Shown one piece after another: positions 1 to 6,767 of a stretch of 13,431 nt of DNA (within the stretch, counting starts at the first letter, position 1; each line of letters begins with the position of its first letter). The notes below the pieces were generated by a model. It worked only from the letters and a program-made list of their open reading frames with translations. It was not told the origin of the DNA and did not search any database. The position numbers and the translations under genes were made by a program. Source of the DNA: Bacillota bacterium (GTDB taxonomy: Bacteria; Bacillota; Clostridia; Oscillospirales; Acutalibacteraceae); NCBI GenBank assembly GCA_023397245.1, contig JAEWUH010000216.1, positions 1 through 13,431 on the forward strand, given 5' to 3'.

Positions 1-1
1 C

Positions 2-1333
2 CCCAAGCCGCCCAGAGAGATCAATCCGGCGATACCGGACGGCCTTGAAGAAATCACCCTCAGGGCAATGCAGAAAAATCCTGTGCAAAGGTACCAGTCT
101 GCCGCGGAGATGCTGCGTGATATCGAGGCTTTCCGCAGAAATCCAAGCATCAGCTTTCAATATAAATATTTTGTGGATGAAAAACCGACGAAGTATATTG
201 ACGCAATCAACAACGTAAAGAACACGGAGCAGCCTGCCTATAACGACCGTTATGAGTATGTGGAGGAAATGGGCAAAGCGCCGAAAAAGAAAAAGAAGTC
301 GGTTGCAACCTTGGTCATCGCCGGAATCGCGGCTGCGTTTCTGATCGTCGCAATCGGCTTTGCTGTTGCCGCGCTGTTCCGCAGCTGCAGCAGCAACCAG
401 GTCAGCGATGTTGCGCTGCCGAACTTTGTCGGAAAAACGATTACCGAAGTTAAGGAGAACCCGGACTACCAGAATTTCAAGTTTGTTACGGAAACCAAGA
501 ACGACGCAACCAAAGCGGTCGGGGTTATACTCAGCCAGACCCCCAAAGAGGGTACCATGGTGAAAGCAAACGCGGAAATAACCCTGGTAGTAAACAGCGG
601 CGGAAAAAATGTTGCGGTTCCCGATGTTACGGATAAAACGCAGGACGAAGCGACAGCGGAACTGAAACAGTACAATCTGACTGCCGAAATTTATCCGGTG
701 TCCGACGAAAAGGTTGAGGCGGGCAAAACCGTCAAAACGGATCCTTCGGCCGGCACCGAGGTTAAGGAAGGCTCCACCGTAAAGGTTTATGTAAGCACAG
801 GCCCGACCGAACAGAAGGTTGCGGTTCCGTCCGTAATCAATAAAACAGCCGATGAAGCGAAAGCGGCGCTTGAATCCGCAGGACTTACCGTCGGTGAAAT
901 CACCGCGAAAGACGACAGCGACAAGCCTAAGGATACGGTGCTCGAAACGAATCCGCTGCCCGGAGTAAAAGTCGATAAGGGAAGCGCGGTAAAGCTGACG
1001 GTCAGCTCCGGTAAAAAATCAGTTAAGACAATTACCGTTTTCGTTAAGCTTCCGACGGAAGTCACGCACGATATTAAGCTCAAGGCTTACCTCGGTAACG
1101 AGCTTCAGCCGGAAAAAACAGTAAATCCCGCATATAATGACGTTTGCCAGCTGACATTCCAGGGCACCAGCGGCCAGAAGCAGTTGGTAATCGAACTGGA
1201 CGGCAGTAAATACGCCGTGTACAATCTTAACTTTGATACCGGTGTGCCAAGCCTGGTGGAAAGCTATCCGTATCAGTCCCCAAGCAGCTCGCAGAGTGAA
1301 ACGCCAAGCGGCGAAATTACTCCGACGCCTTAA
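2..1333 (+). CDS. prkC: PASTA-domain serine/threonine protein kinase (PrkC/Stk1 type), 3' part
   Basis: The 5' end lies outside the window; reading is open from base 2. The first ~45 visible codons are the end of the kinase domain, with the family-typical INPAIPDGLEEI, AMQKNP and RYQSAAEML. The catalytic loop is upstream and not seen. A basic juxtamembrane stretch (KKKKK, about 284-298) precedes one membrane segment (about 302-379). Three extracellular PASTA repeats follow, beginning with VALPNF (about 410), VAVPDV (about 611) and VAVPSV (about 821). Then come a ~75-residue domain I do not recognise (about 1019-1265) and a Ser/Pro/Thr-rich tail. PrkC kinases sense muropeptides or lipid II through PASTA repeats and control growth, germination and cell-wall synthesis. 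The partner phosphatase gene prpC usually lies just upstream. The stop at 1331-1333 overlaps the rsgA ribosome binding site, so the genes are probably co-transcribed. Confidence 0.95.
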   Translation, partial: PKPPREINPAIPDGLEEITLRAMQKNPVQRYQSAAEMLRDIEAFRRNPSISFQYKYFVDEKPTKYIDAINNVKNTEQPAYNDRYEYVEEMGKAPKKKKKSVATLVIAGIAAAFLIVAIGFAVAALFRSCSSNQVSDVALPNFVGKTITEVKENPDYQNFKFVTETKNDATKAVGVILSQTPKEGTMVKANAEITLVVNSGGKNVAVPDVTDKTQDEATAELKQYNLTAEIYPVSDEKVEAGKTVKTDPSAGTEVKEGSTVKVYVSTGPTEQKVAVPSVINKTADEAKAALESAGLTVGEITAKDDSDKPKDTVLETNPLPGVKVDKGSAVKLTVSSGKKSVKTITVFVKLPTEVTHDIKLKAYLGNELQPEKTVNPAYNDVCQLTFQGTSGQKQLVIELDGSKYAVYNLNFDTGVPSLVESYPYQSPSSSQSETPSGEITPTP

Positions 1334-1344
1334 GGAAAATTGAT

Positions 1345-2226
1345 ATGAAAAACGGACTGATTATAAAAGGAATCGGCGGCTTCTATTATGTGGAAGCCGC
1401 CGGTGCGGTATATGAATGTAAAGCAAGGGGAGTATTTCGGAAAAATAAGATTACCCCTCTTGCTGGAGACCATGTAACGATCAGCACGGAGGAAGACGGT
1501 ACGGGCACCATCGAGGAAATCCTGCCGCGCAGGAATTTCCTGATACGTCCGCCTGTTTCTAACATCGATCAGCTTATCATTGTGGTTTCGGTCTGTGAGC
1601 CTTCCCCGAATACGCTGATTATTGATAAAACGATTGCCGCCGCGGAAGACAAGGGTATTGAACCGATTCTCGCGGTTTCCAAAACGGATCTGCAGGATTG
1701 CCGGCAGTTGTGCGATATTTACGAAAAAACAGGAATTCCTTATTATATGATATCGTCGGCAACCGGCGAGGGCGTTGATGAAATCCGCGCGCTTCTGCAC
1801 GGCAAGATCACAGCCTTTACAGGAAATTCAGGGGTAGGAAAGTCTTCGCTGCTGAACTGCATCGATGAAAGGCTCCATCTGCCCACCGGGGAGATCAGTC
1901 TCAAGCTTGGCCGCGGAAGGCATACCACCAGGCAGGTGGAGCTCATCAAGCTGGAGGAAGCAACTTATGTTGCGGATACGCCGGGATTCTCTTCGATTCA
2001 GATCGAGCGTTATGATATTGTGAATAAGGACAACCTGCAGTACTGCTTCCGCGAATTCGCGCCCTATCTGAACCGCTGTAAATTCGCGTCCTGCTCACAC
2101 ATCTGCGAAAAGGGCTGTGCTGTGATTCAGGCCGTGGAGGAAGGATTGATCAGCAGGTCCCGCCACGAAAACTATGTGAACATGTATAACGAAGTGAAAG
2201 ATTTAAAAGAATGGAATATGAAATGA
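1345..2226 (+). CDS. rsgA: Ribosome small-subunit-dependent GTPase A (RsgA)
   Basis: This is a 293-residue circularly permuted GTPase that acts late in 30S subunit maturation. An N-terminal OB-fold (about residues 1-70) comes first. The GTPase motifs follow in permuted order: G4 as SKTD (112-115), G1 as GNSGVGKS (160-167) and G3 as DTPG (211-214). The GRGRHTT stretch between G1 and G3 is the family's switch region. The C-terminal zinc finger is complete with ligands C245, C250, H252 and C258 in the pattern C-x4-C-x-H-x5-C. The start is set by TAAGGA at 1331-1336, which also contains the stop of the kinase gene. In B. subtilis the equivalent protein (CpgA) is a PrkC substrate, which fits the pairing with the kinase, but phosphorylation here is only inferred. 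The stop overlaps the likely thiN start as ATGA. Confidence 0.97.
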   Translation: MKNGLIIKGIGGFYYVEAAGAVYECKARGVFRKNKITPLAGDHVTISTEEDGTGTIEEILPRRNFLIRPPVSNIDQLIIVVSVCEPSPNTLIIDKTIAAAEDKGIEPILAVSKTDLQDCRQLCDIYEKTGIPYYMISSATGEGVDEIRALLHGKITAFTGNSGVGKSSLLNCIDERLHLPTGEISLKLGRGRHTTRQVELIKLEEATYVADTPGFSSIQIERYDIVNKDNLQYCFREFAPYLNRCKFASCSHICEKGCAVIQAVEEGLISRSRHENYVNMYNEVKDLKEWNMK

Positions 2227-2846
2227 AAAGATGCGTTATAATCGGTTCCGCTCCTTCTGAAAATGATACGGTTTTCACGGAGATCGACTGGAGCGATTCC
2301 TTTGTGATCTGTGCCGACGGCGGTGTTGACACGGCGCTGCAGAACCACATTACGCCGGACTTGATTGTGGGCGATTTTGATTCGGTTCGTGGAGAACTGC
2401 CGGAAAACGTCGAAACCATAAAGCTCCGGGTCGAGAAGGACGACACCGACATGATGGCGGCAATCCGTATCGCGTTGGAACGCGGCTTTCAGGATTTTTT
2501 GCTGCTTGGGGCAATCGGCGGCCGCTTTGACCACTCTTACGCCAACCTGTGCGCGCTCCAGTTTCTGGCGTCACAGGGCTGTAAGGCGGTGATTGCGGGG
2601 CAGGGGTGCCGCGTATTTCTTTTGAACGGCGGCAGACTGACTCTTCGGAAGCTGAAGGGCAGCACAGTCTCCGTGTTCCCGTTCGGAACCTCTTCCTGTA
2701 CGGTGAGCTACGGCGGGCTGAAGTATCCGCTTACAAACGCCTGCCTTACCCCGGACAATCCCCTGGGTGTCAGCAATGAAATTACAGAGGACAACGCCTG
2801 GATCGCTGTCCACAGCGGGAACGCTTTAATTTTTGTGCTTTCCTGA
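2223..2846 (+). CDS. thiN: Thiamine pyrophosphokinase (thiamine diphosphokinase)
   Basis: ThiN transfers pyrophosphate from ATP to thiamine, giving thiamine diphosphate. The family motifs appear in order: CADGG (about residue 26), PDLIVGDFDS (about 41-50), KDDTDMM (about 69-75) and GAIGGRFDHSYAN (about 91-103). The C-terminal thiamine-binding domain has GLKYPL and GVSNE. The length of 207 residues is normal. I place the start at the ATG at 2223, which overlaps the rsgA stop (ATGA) and begins MKRCVIIG as the family expects. An in-frame ATG at 2211 would add four residues but lacks a better ribosome binding site. Translation is probably coupled to rsgA. In B. subtilis rpe sits between cpgA and thiN; here it does not. 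Confidence 0.95.
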   Translation: MKRCVIIGSAPSENDTVFTEIDWSDSFVICADGGVDTALQNHITPDLIVGDFDSVRGELPENVETIKLRVEKDDTDMMAAIRIALERGFQDFLLLGAIGGRFDHSYANLCALQFLASQGCKAVIAGQGCRVFLLNGGRLTLRKLKGSTVSVFPFGTSSCTVSYGGLKYPLTNACLTPDNPLGVSNEITEDNAWIAVHSGNALIFVLS

Positions 2847-2930
2847 TTGCACCAAACGAACCATGCCTGAATATTATGAAATTAGACATAAGGGATAACG
2901 GTCCTGATTTCAATTTGGGTGGTGAGCGGA

Positions 2931-3080
2931 ATGCGTTGCAGACAGGAAGGCTTTACAGGGAAATGCGCAGTCGCATTCGGGCTGGGGCTGGTTATCTCTT
3001 GTTTTTGCCCAACCGGACTGATGCTGTTTATTGTGGCAGTCATCATCGTCGTGCTGGGAATTGCACTTTTAAGGTGCTGA
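2931..3080 (+). CDS. Small Cys-rich membrane protein, 49 residues, just upstream of spoVM
   Basis: I do not recognise a named family with certainty. The frame opens MRCRQEGFTGKC and closes ALLRC. The product is 49 residues with five cysteines (C3, C12, C24, C26, C49). It is strongly hydrophobic from about residue 13 to 47, with a CFCPTG turn near 24-29 that suggests two short membrane helices or one re-entrant hairpin. A GGTGAG ribosome-binding-like site at 2921-2926 sits four bases before the ATG. The gene lies between thiN and spoVM with no terminator on either side, so it is probably transcribed with both. The position suggests a sporulation or envelope role, but that is inference. The start codon, hydrophobic pattern and spacing make chance unlikely. 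A longer overlapping frame here has no such protein-like character. Confidence 0.7.
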   Translation: MRCRQEGFTGKCAVAFGLGLVISCFCPTGLMLFIVAVIIVVLGIALLRC

Positions 3081-3087
3081 ACATAAT

Positions 3088-3093
3088 AGGAGG
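3088..3093 (+). promoter_or_regulatory. Ribosome binding site that supports spoVM
   Basis: A perfect AGGAGG lies eight bases before the ATG at 3102. A signal this strong before a 27-codon frame is the main argument, apart from sequence likeness, that spoVM is translated. Confidence 0.85.
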
Positions 3094-3101
3094 CTGGCTT
3101 T

Positions 3102-3182
3102 ATGAAAGTGGTAGTATTTAAGAGCCCGAAATTTTTAGGATTTATACTCCGCACGGTTTTTCACATCAAAAAAGAACAGTAA
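3102..3182 (+). CDS. spoVM: SpoVM, amphipathic spore morphogenesis peptide (26 residues)
   Basis: The peptide is 26 residues, the same length as B. subtilis SpoVM. It matches without gaps at M1, K2, K7, P9, K10, F11, L12, G13, I15 and R17; the core is KSPKFLGF. In B. subtilis SpoVM is an amphipathic helix that recognises the positively curved outer forespore membrane and anchors the SpoIVA ATPase there, and P9 is needed for correct placement. Here the hydrophobic face (V3-F6, F11, I15, L16, V19, F20) and the basic C-terminal end (KKE) are kept. A perfect AGGAGG lies eight bases upstream and a strong terminator follows seven bases after the stop. The location after thiN is the same as in Bacillus. 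Its partner spoIVA lies 1.9 kb downstream. Genes this short are often missed by automatic annotation. The B. subtilis comparison is from memory. Confidence 0.92.
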   Translation: MKVVVFKSPKFLGFILRTVFHIKKEQ

Positions 3183-3188
3183 ACAATC

Positions 3189-3220
3189 AATGCCGGCTGC
3201 CGTAGCAGCCGGCATTTTCA
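3189..3220 (+). terminator. Rho-independent terminator after spoVM
   Basis: A perfect 12-bp stem (AATGCCGGCTGC with GCAGCCGGCATT) closes a CGTA loop and runs into TTTT. It lies seven bases after the spoVM stop and probably ends the kinase-rsgA-thiN-spoVM unit. Confidence 0.9.
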
Positions 3221-3291
3221 GTCTTTCGGTAAAGTTTTTCCGTTTTGACCTGCACAATTTTCCGCAGCCGCCCGTTTGTTTGCAGCCCGCT

Positions 3292-3321
3292 GTACCGTCT
3301 GCTTCGGCAGCCGGTATTTTT
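3292..3321 (+). terminator. Second terminator-like hairpin, UUCG tetraloop
   Basis: TACCG (3293-3297) pairs with CGGTA (3312-3316) and CTGC (3299-3302) pairs with GCAG (3307-3310), with one T/C mismatch between them. The loop is the very stable TTCG. TTTTT follows at 3317-3321. It may back up the terminator 70 bases upstream, or end a short transcript begun in the spacer. Confidence 0.6.
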
Positions 3322-3512
3322 ATTATATGATAATTTCCCGCTGCGCCGGGATGTTCGGGGGAGATTTTCATATCCCGGAAGTAAAAAGAAAACCGATAGC
3401 CGGGAGGCATATCTCCGTTTCTACCCATATTGTATGAAATTTTTTCCCGTAAGCATAAAAGGTACAAGATTAGAATAAAAATAAGTAGAAACAGGAAAAG
3501 GAGAGAGCCCTA

Positions 3513-5048
3513 ATGGATTATACGCTTAACCGTGAGGCATTGGCCGCCAGCGAAATTATTTATGATGGCTGCCAGGAGCAGCCTGTTGACCTTGACATCA
3601 GTCTGCCGGATTACTGCCCCGATATACAGCGCATTTTAAAGTGTCAGGTTTATCCGCGCATTTCTTCCAGAGGCATCACCGGAGACAGATTGGAACTGGA
3701 AGGCAGCTATACCGTAAAGGTCTTTTATCTTGACCCCGCGGGTTCCTGCGTCCGGTGCTATGAAAGCGGCGATTCGTTTTCCGCGGTGATCACCTTAAAA
3801 CAGAGTGCGGACAGCGCGCAGGTCTTTGCATTTACCAGGGTGGAATACATAAACTGCCGTGCAACCAGCCCGCGCCGTCTGGATATTCACGGTGCGTTTT
3901 CGGCATGCGCCAGAGTGATCGGTCAGGGCGAAACCGAGGTCGTCTCCAATATCGAGGGCGAAGCGGTGGAGCAAAAGAAGAGTATGCTGCCCATGAACCG
4001 TGTGGCGGGATTTTGCCAGCAGCAGTTCAGCATCGACGAGGTTCTTGAGCTTGGGCAGGGAAAGCCTGCCGCGGACAGCATTGTTCGCACAGACGCTTAT
4101 GCGCTCCTGCAGGACTTTAAGATCATCGCAAACAAAATCATGCTGACCGGCGAAATCTGCATAAAATTCCTTTATATGTCCAGTGAGGAGGACTCCGCGC
4201 TGGAGGTGATGGAATATGCCGTTCCGTTCAGCCAGATGCTCGACTGCGACGGCGTGAACGAAGAATGCATCTGCGATATCAAGCTGAGCATTTCCGGAAT
4301 CGACGTCCAGATTAAAAATGACTATTCCGGCGACAAGATATTCTTTGACGTTCAGGTAAGGATCAATGCAAGCGTGGCGGCCTACCAGAAATGCGATATC
4401 ACGATGGTAACGGATGCCTATTCCAAAAAATATGATATGGATATCAGCTATAAGAACAAAAGCGTTGATAACCTTACCAATATCCTTCAGGATTCCTACA
4501 TCCTTAAGACCACGCTCCCGCTGGAGGATATGACGGCTTCCAAAGTGATCGATATATGGAATGAAATGAGTACGGTTTCCGCTTCCTGTGAAAACGGGCA
4601 GATTGTTTACAGAGGGAAGGTAAACCTCTGTGTGCTTGCACTCAACGCGGATAAAAAGCCGTTTTACTTTGAGCGCATGGCCGATCTGGAATACTCGCGT
4701 CCTTATACCGGCCTTCCGGATAATTCAAAATGCAGCGCTTCCGTTTTAGTCACCGGAATCAGTTACCGCATTACCGGCAGCGGAATTGAGATCAAAGTGG
4801 AACTGAGATTGGGCGCAAATGTTTACAGCCAGATAAACCTCAAGGTAATTACGGACGTGACCGCGGACGAAACCAAACCAAGGGAGCAGGATAAATCGGC
4901 TGCGCTGAGCATTTATTATGCCGATGCGGGCGAAACGCTCTGGGATATTGCCAGAAAATACTGCACCTCAGTTGATGCGATTAAGCTGGAAAACGACCTT
5001 GCCGGCGAATTCGTAGAGAACAGGGGGATGCTGCTGATTCCGATGTAA
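3513..5048 (+). CDS. sipL: SipL-like spore coat morphogenetic protein (DUF3794 repeats plus C-terminal LysM)
   Basis: The protein has 511 residues. DUF3794-type beta-rich repeats appear near residues 22-95 (VDLDISLPDYCPDIQRIL), about 197-268 and, more weakly, about 350-400. A LysM domain closes it (about 468-511; YYADAGETLWDIARKY to the end). In C. difficile SipL has this architecture, is made in the mother cell, and binds SpoIVA through its LysM region; loss of either mislocalises the coat. There is no signal peptide or membrane segment, as expected for a mother-cell cytosolic protein. AAGGAG at 3498-3503, nine bases before the ATG, supports this start. spoIVA starts 49 bases after the stop with no terminator between, so the two are probably co-transcribed. 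DUF3794-LysM proteins also occur outside the SipL group, but adjacency to spoIVA makes SipL the best call. Confidence 0.88.
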   Translation: MDYTLNREALAASEIIYDGCQEQPVDLDISLPDYCPDIQRILKCQVYPRISSRGITGDRLELEGSYTVKVFYLDPAGSCVRCYESGDSFSAVITLKQSADSAQVFAFTRVEYINCRATSPRRLDIHGAFSACARVIGQGETEVVSNIEGEAVEQKKSMLPMNRVAGFCQQQFSIDEVLELGQGKPAADSIVRTDAYALLQDFKIIANKIMLTGEICIKFLYMSSEEDSALEVMEYAVPFSQMLDCDGVNEECICDIKLSISGIDVQIKNDYSGDKIFFDVQVRINASVAAYQKCDITMVTDAYSKKYDMDISYKNKSVDNLTNILQDSYILKTTLPLEDMTASKVIDIWNEMSTVSASCENGQIVYRGKVNLCVLALNADKKPFYFERMADLEYSRPYTGLPDNSKCSASVLVTGISYRITGSGIEIKVELRLGANVYSQINLKVITDVTADETKPREQDKSAALSIYYADAGETLWDIARKYCTSVDAIKLENDLAGEFVENRGMLLIPM

Positions 5049-5097
5049 CCGATTTCCGTGCAAACCAAAAAAATTCTCTGCCTGAGGGGGAGGTAAA

Positions 5098-6576
5098 ATG
5101 GAAGAACGCAATATCTACAGTGATATTTCACAGCGCACGAACGGCGACATATACATAGGCGTAGTCGGCCCGGTAAGAACGGGAAAATCCACCTTTATCA
5201 AGAAGTTCATGGATTTGATCGTAATACCGAATATGGATTCCGACTACCGCAAGGACCGCGCAATTGACGAAATGCCCCAGTCCGCCGCCGGACGCACCAT
5301 TATGACCACTGAGCCGAAGTTTGTGCCGGAGCAGGCGGTTACCGTTCATGTGGATTCCAGTGCAACGTTTTCCGTCCGTATGATCGACTGCGTCGGCTAC
5401 ATTGTCCCGAGCGCGCTCGGGTACATTGAAAACGACAACCCGCGCATGGTAATGACCCCGTGGTACGACGAGCCGATTCCGTTCAATATGGCGGCGGAAA
5501 TCGGCACCAAAAAAGTAATTACGGAGCATTCCACCATCGGGCTGGTCGTTACAACGGACGGCAGCATCAGCGATATCCCGCGCGCGGAATATGAAGAAGC
5601 GGAAGAGCGGGTTATCAACGAACTGAAAGAAATCAACAAGCCGTTCATCGTTCTGTACAACTGCGTCAGCCCGGGTTCAGACCTGGCAACTTCCGCGGCT
5701 GCCGATCTGCAGAAGCGCTATGGGGTGCCGGTCATCCCGGTTAACTGCCTTGAGCTGGAAGAGGATGAAATCCGGAATATCCTTTCCAAAATCCTGTTTG
5801 AATTCCCGGTTAAGGAAATCAAGGTGGATATGCCGCGCTGGCTGTCCGGCCTTGAAAAGAGTCACTGGCTCCGTTCCGCGGTGTACAGTACCATCCAGCA
5901 GTCCGCCTCAAAGATTTCCAAAATCCGCGAGGTAGGGAAGATTATTGATGATGTTGAAAAATGCGAATTCGTAGACGGCGCCAAAACGGTGTCGGTCGAT
6001 CTGGGAAAAGGCCATACGCGTATTACCGTCAGCCTGAACCACAACCTTTTCTACAAGGTTCTCGGTGAAAAGACCGGAATTGAAATTGAGGATGAGGGCG
6101 GCTTGCTTGACTGTATCATGAATCTTTCCGAAGCGCAGAGAAAATTTGCAAAGATTCAGGAAGCGTATCAGGATGTTCAGGAAACGGGCTACGGAATCGT
6201 GATGCCGGATATGGAAGAGCTTTCTTTGGAAGAGCCTGAGATCATCAAACAGGGCGGCCGGTATGGAATCCGCTTAAAAGCCGCGGCTCCGTCCATCCAT
6301 ATGATGAAAACCAGAATTACGACTGAGCTTACGCCGATCGTAGGCTCCGAACAGCAGTCGCAGGAGCTTGTCACCTATCTGCTTAAGGAGTTTGAGGAAG
6401 ACCCCTCCAAGATTTGGGAGTCCAACTATTTCGGCAAGAATCTGCATGAGCTTGTAAACGAAGGTCTGCACAACAAGCTTTACCGCATGCCGAACGACGC
6501 CAGAGGCAAAGTGCGCGAAACGATCGAGCGCATTATTAACGACGGGTGCAACGGTCTTATCTGCATTATTCTTTAA
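5098..6576 (+). CDS. spoIVA: SpoIVA, stage IV sporulation ATPase (spore coat basement layer)
   Basis: SpoIVA polymerises after ATP hydrolysis into the platform on which the spore coat is built, and it is also needed for cortex formation. The 492 residues equal the B. subtilis length. The Walker A motif GPVRTGKST is at 24-32 with K30, the Walker B-like aspartate is D97 (MIDCVGY), and sensor threonines T70 and T71 are present (GRTIMTTEP). From memory these are the same positions as in B. subtilis. The C-terminal region, which contacts SpoVM, is full length and ends GLICIIL. GGAGGT at 5089-5094 precedes the ATG. The gene follows sipL by 49 bases and is closed by a strong hairpin at 6585-6620. 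Expression is expected in the mother cell under sigma-E, but no promoter could be assigned. Confidence 0.98.
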   Translation: MEERNIYSDISQRTNGDIYIGVVGPVRTGKSTFIKKFMDLIVIPNMDSDYRKDRAIDEMPQSAAGRTIMTTEPKFVPEQAVTVHVDSSATFSVRMIDCVGYIVPSALGYIENDNPRMVMTPWYDEPIPFNMAAEIGTKKVITEHSTIGLVVTTDGSISDIPRAEYEEAEERVINELKEINKPFIVLYNCVSPGSDLATSAAADLQKRYGVPVIPVNCLELEEDEIRNILSKILFEFPVKEIKVDMPRWLSGLEKSHWLRSAVYSTIQQSASKISKIREVGKIIDDVEKCEFVDGAKTVSVDLGKGHTRITVSLNHNLFYKVLGEKTGIEIEDEGGLLDCIMNLSEAQRKFAKIQEAYQDVQETGYGIVMPDMEELSLEEPEIIKQGGRYGIRLKAAAPSIHMMKTRITTELTPIVGSEQQSQELVTYLLKEFEEDPSKIWESNYFGKNLHELVNEGLHNKLYRMPNDARGKVRETIERIINDGCNGLICIIL

Positions 6577-6584
6577 TTACTATA

Positions 6585-6620
6585 AAAACGGTTCGTTTTC
6601 TTTGGAAAGCGAACCGTTTT
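6585..6620 (+). terminator. Terminator after spoIVA
   Basis: AAAACGGTTCG (6585-6595) pairs with CGAACCGTTTT (6610-6620), extended inward through a T-G pair and TTTC/GAAA to a TTTG loop, giving a stem of about 16 bp. The A-tract on the 5' side and T-tract on the 3' side could let it work in both directions. It closes sipL-spoIVA. Confidence 0.9.
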
Positions 6621-6706
6621 GCATAAATGTATTCAATAAAGGCAAAATATTTTATGGCATTTCTGTAAAAATAATATATTGCTCCATATATCAATATAAA
6701 AATCAG

Positions 6707-6736
6707 TTGATAATTTATAATAAATTATAATAGATT
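6707..6736 (+). promoter_or_regulatory. Candidate promoter and overlapping palindromes upstream of nfnA
   Basis: TTGATA (6707-6712) and TAGATT (6731-6736), 18 bases apart, form a plausible but imperfect sigma-A promoter. It overlaps a perfect 8-3-8 inverted repeat (ATAATTTA at 6710-6717, TAAATTAT at 6721-6728) and a perfect 7-2-7 repeat (TTATAAT at 6715-6721, ATTATAA at 6724-6730). The latter resembles a Fur/PerR-family box, whose usual PerR spacing is 7-1-7. The whole region is very AT-rich, so chance palindromes are possible. Confidence 0.4.
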
Positions 6737-6767
6737 TTAATATTTGTCCAATAAAGGAAGTGTAGTT

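Larger units (their letters stand above)
3183..3512. other. Spacer between spoVM and sipL (330 bases), no gene seen
   Basis: I find no convincing gene on either strand. It holds the spoVM terminator, a second terminator-like hairpin at 3292-3321, and several inverted repeats: CCGGGAT at 3346-3352 with ATCCCGG at 3372-3378; CCCGG at 3374-3378 with CCGGG at 3400-3404; and GGAG at 3403-3406 with CTCC at 3413-3416. The first two pairs share bases and exclude each other. The last ~70 bases are AT-rich and probably carry the sipL promoter, expected to be sigma-E dependent as in other sporeformers. I could not find a sigma-E site with correct spacing. Confidence 0.6.

Noticed and set aside
2868..2894. 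TGAATATT followed by CATA as a sigma-E or sigma-G promoter before the 49-residue peptide
   Set aside because: The elements are 11-13 bases apart, too close for either sigma factor.
2876..3121. 81-codon + strand frame covering the thiN-spoVM spacer
   Set aside because: It has no ribosome binding site, a composition unlike a folded protein, and it overlaps both better-supported small genes in another frame, including the spoVM start.
3407..3433. GCATATC and CATATTGT as a sigma-E promoter for sipL
   Set aside because: The -35-like element is good but the spacer is 12 instead of 14-15 and the -10-like element is poor; at best a weak candidate.
3135..3467. 110-codon minus-strand frame opposite the spoVM-sipL spacer
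   Set aside because: It runs through two terminator hairpins and the spoVM end, has no recognisable motif, and has no ribosome binding site that I could see.
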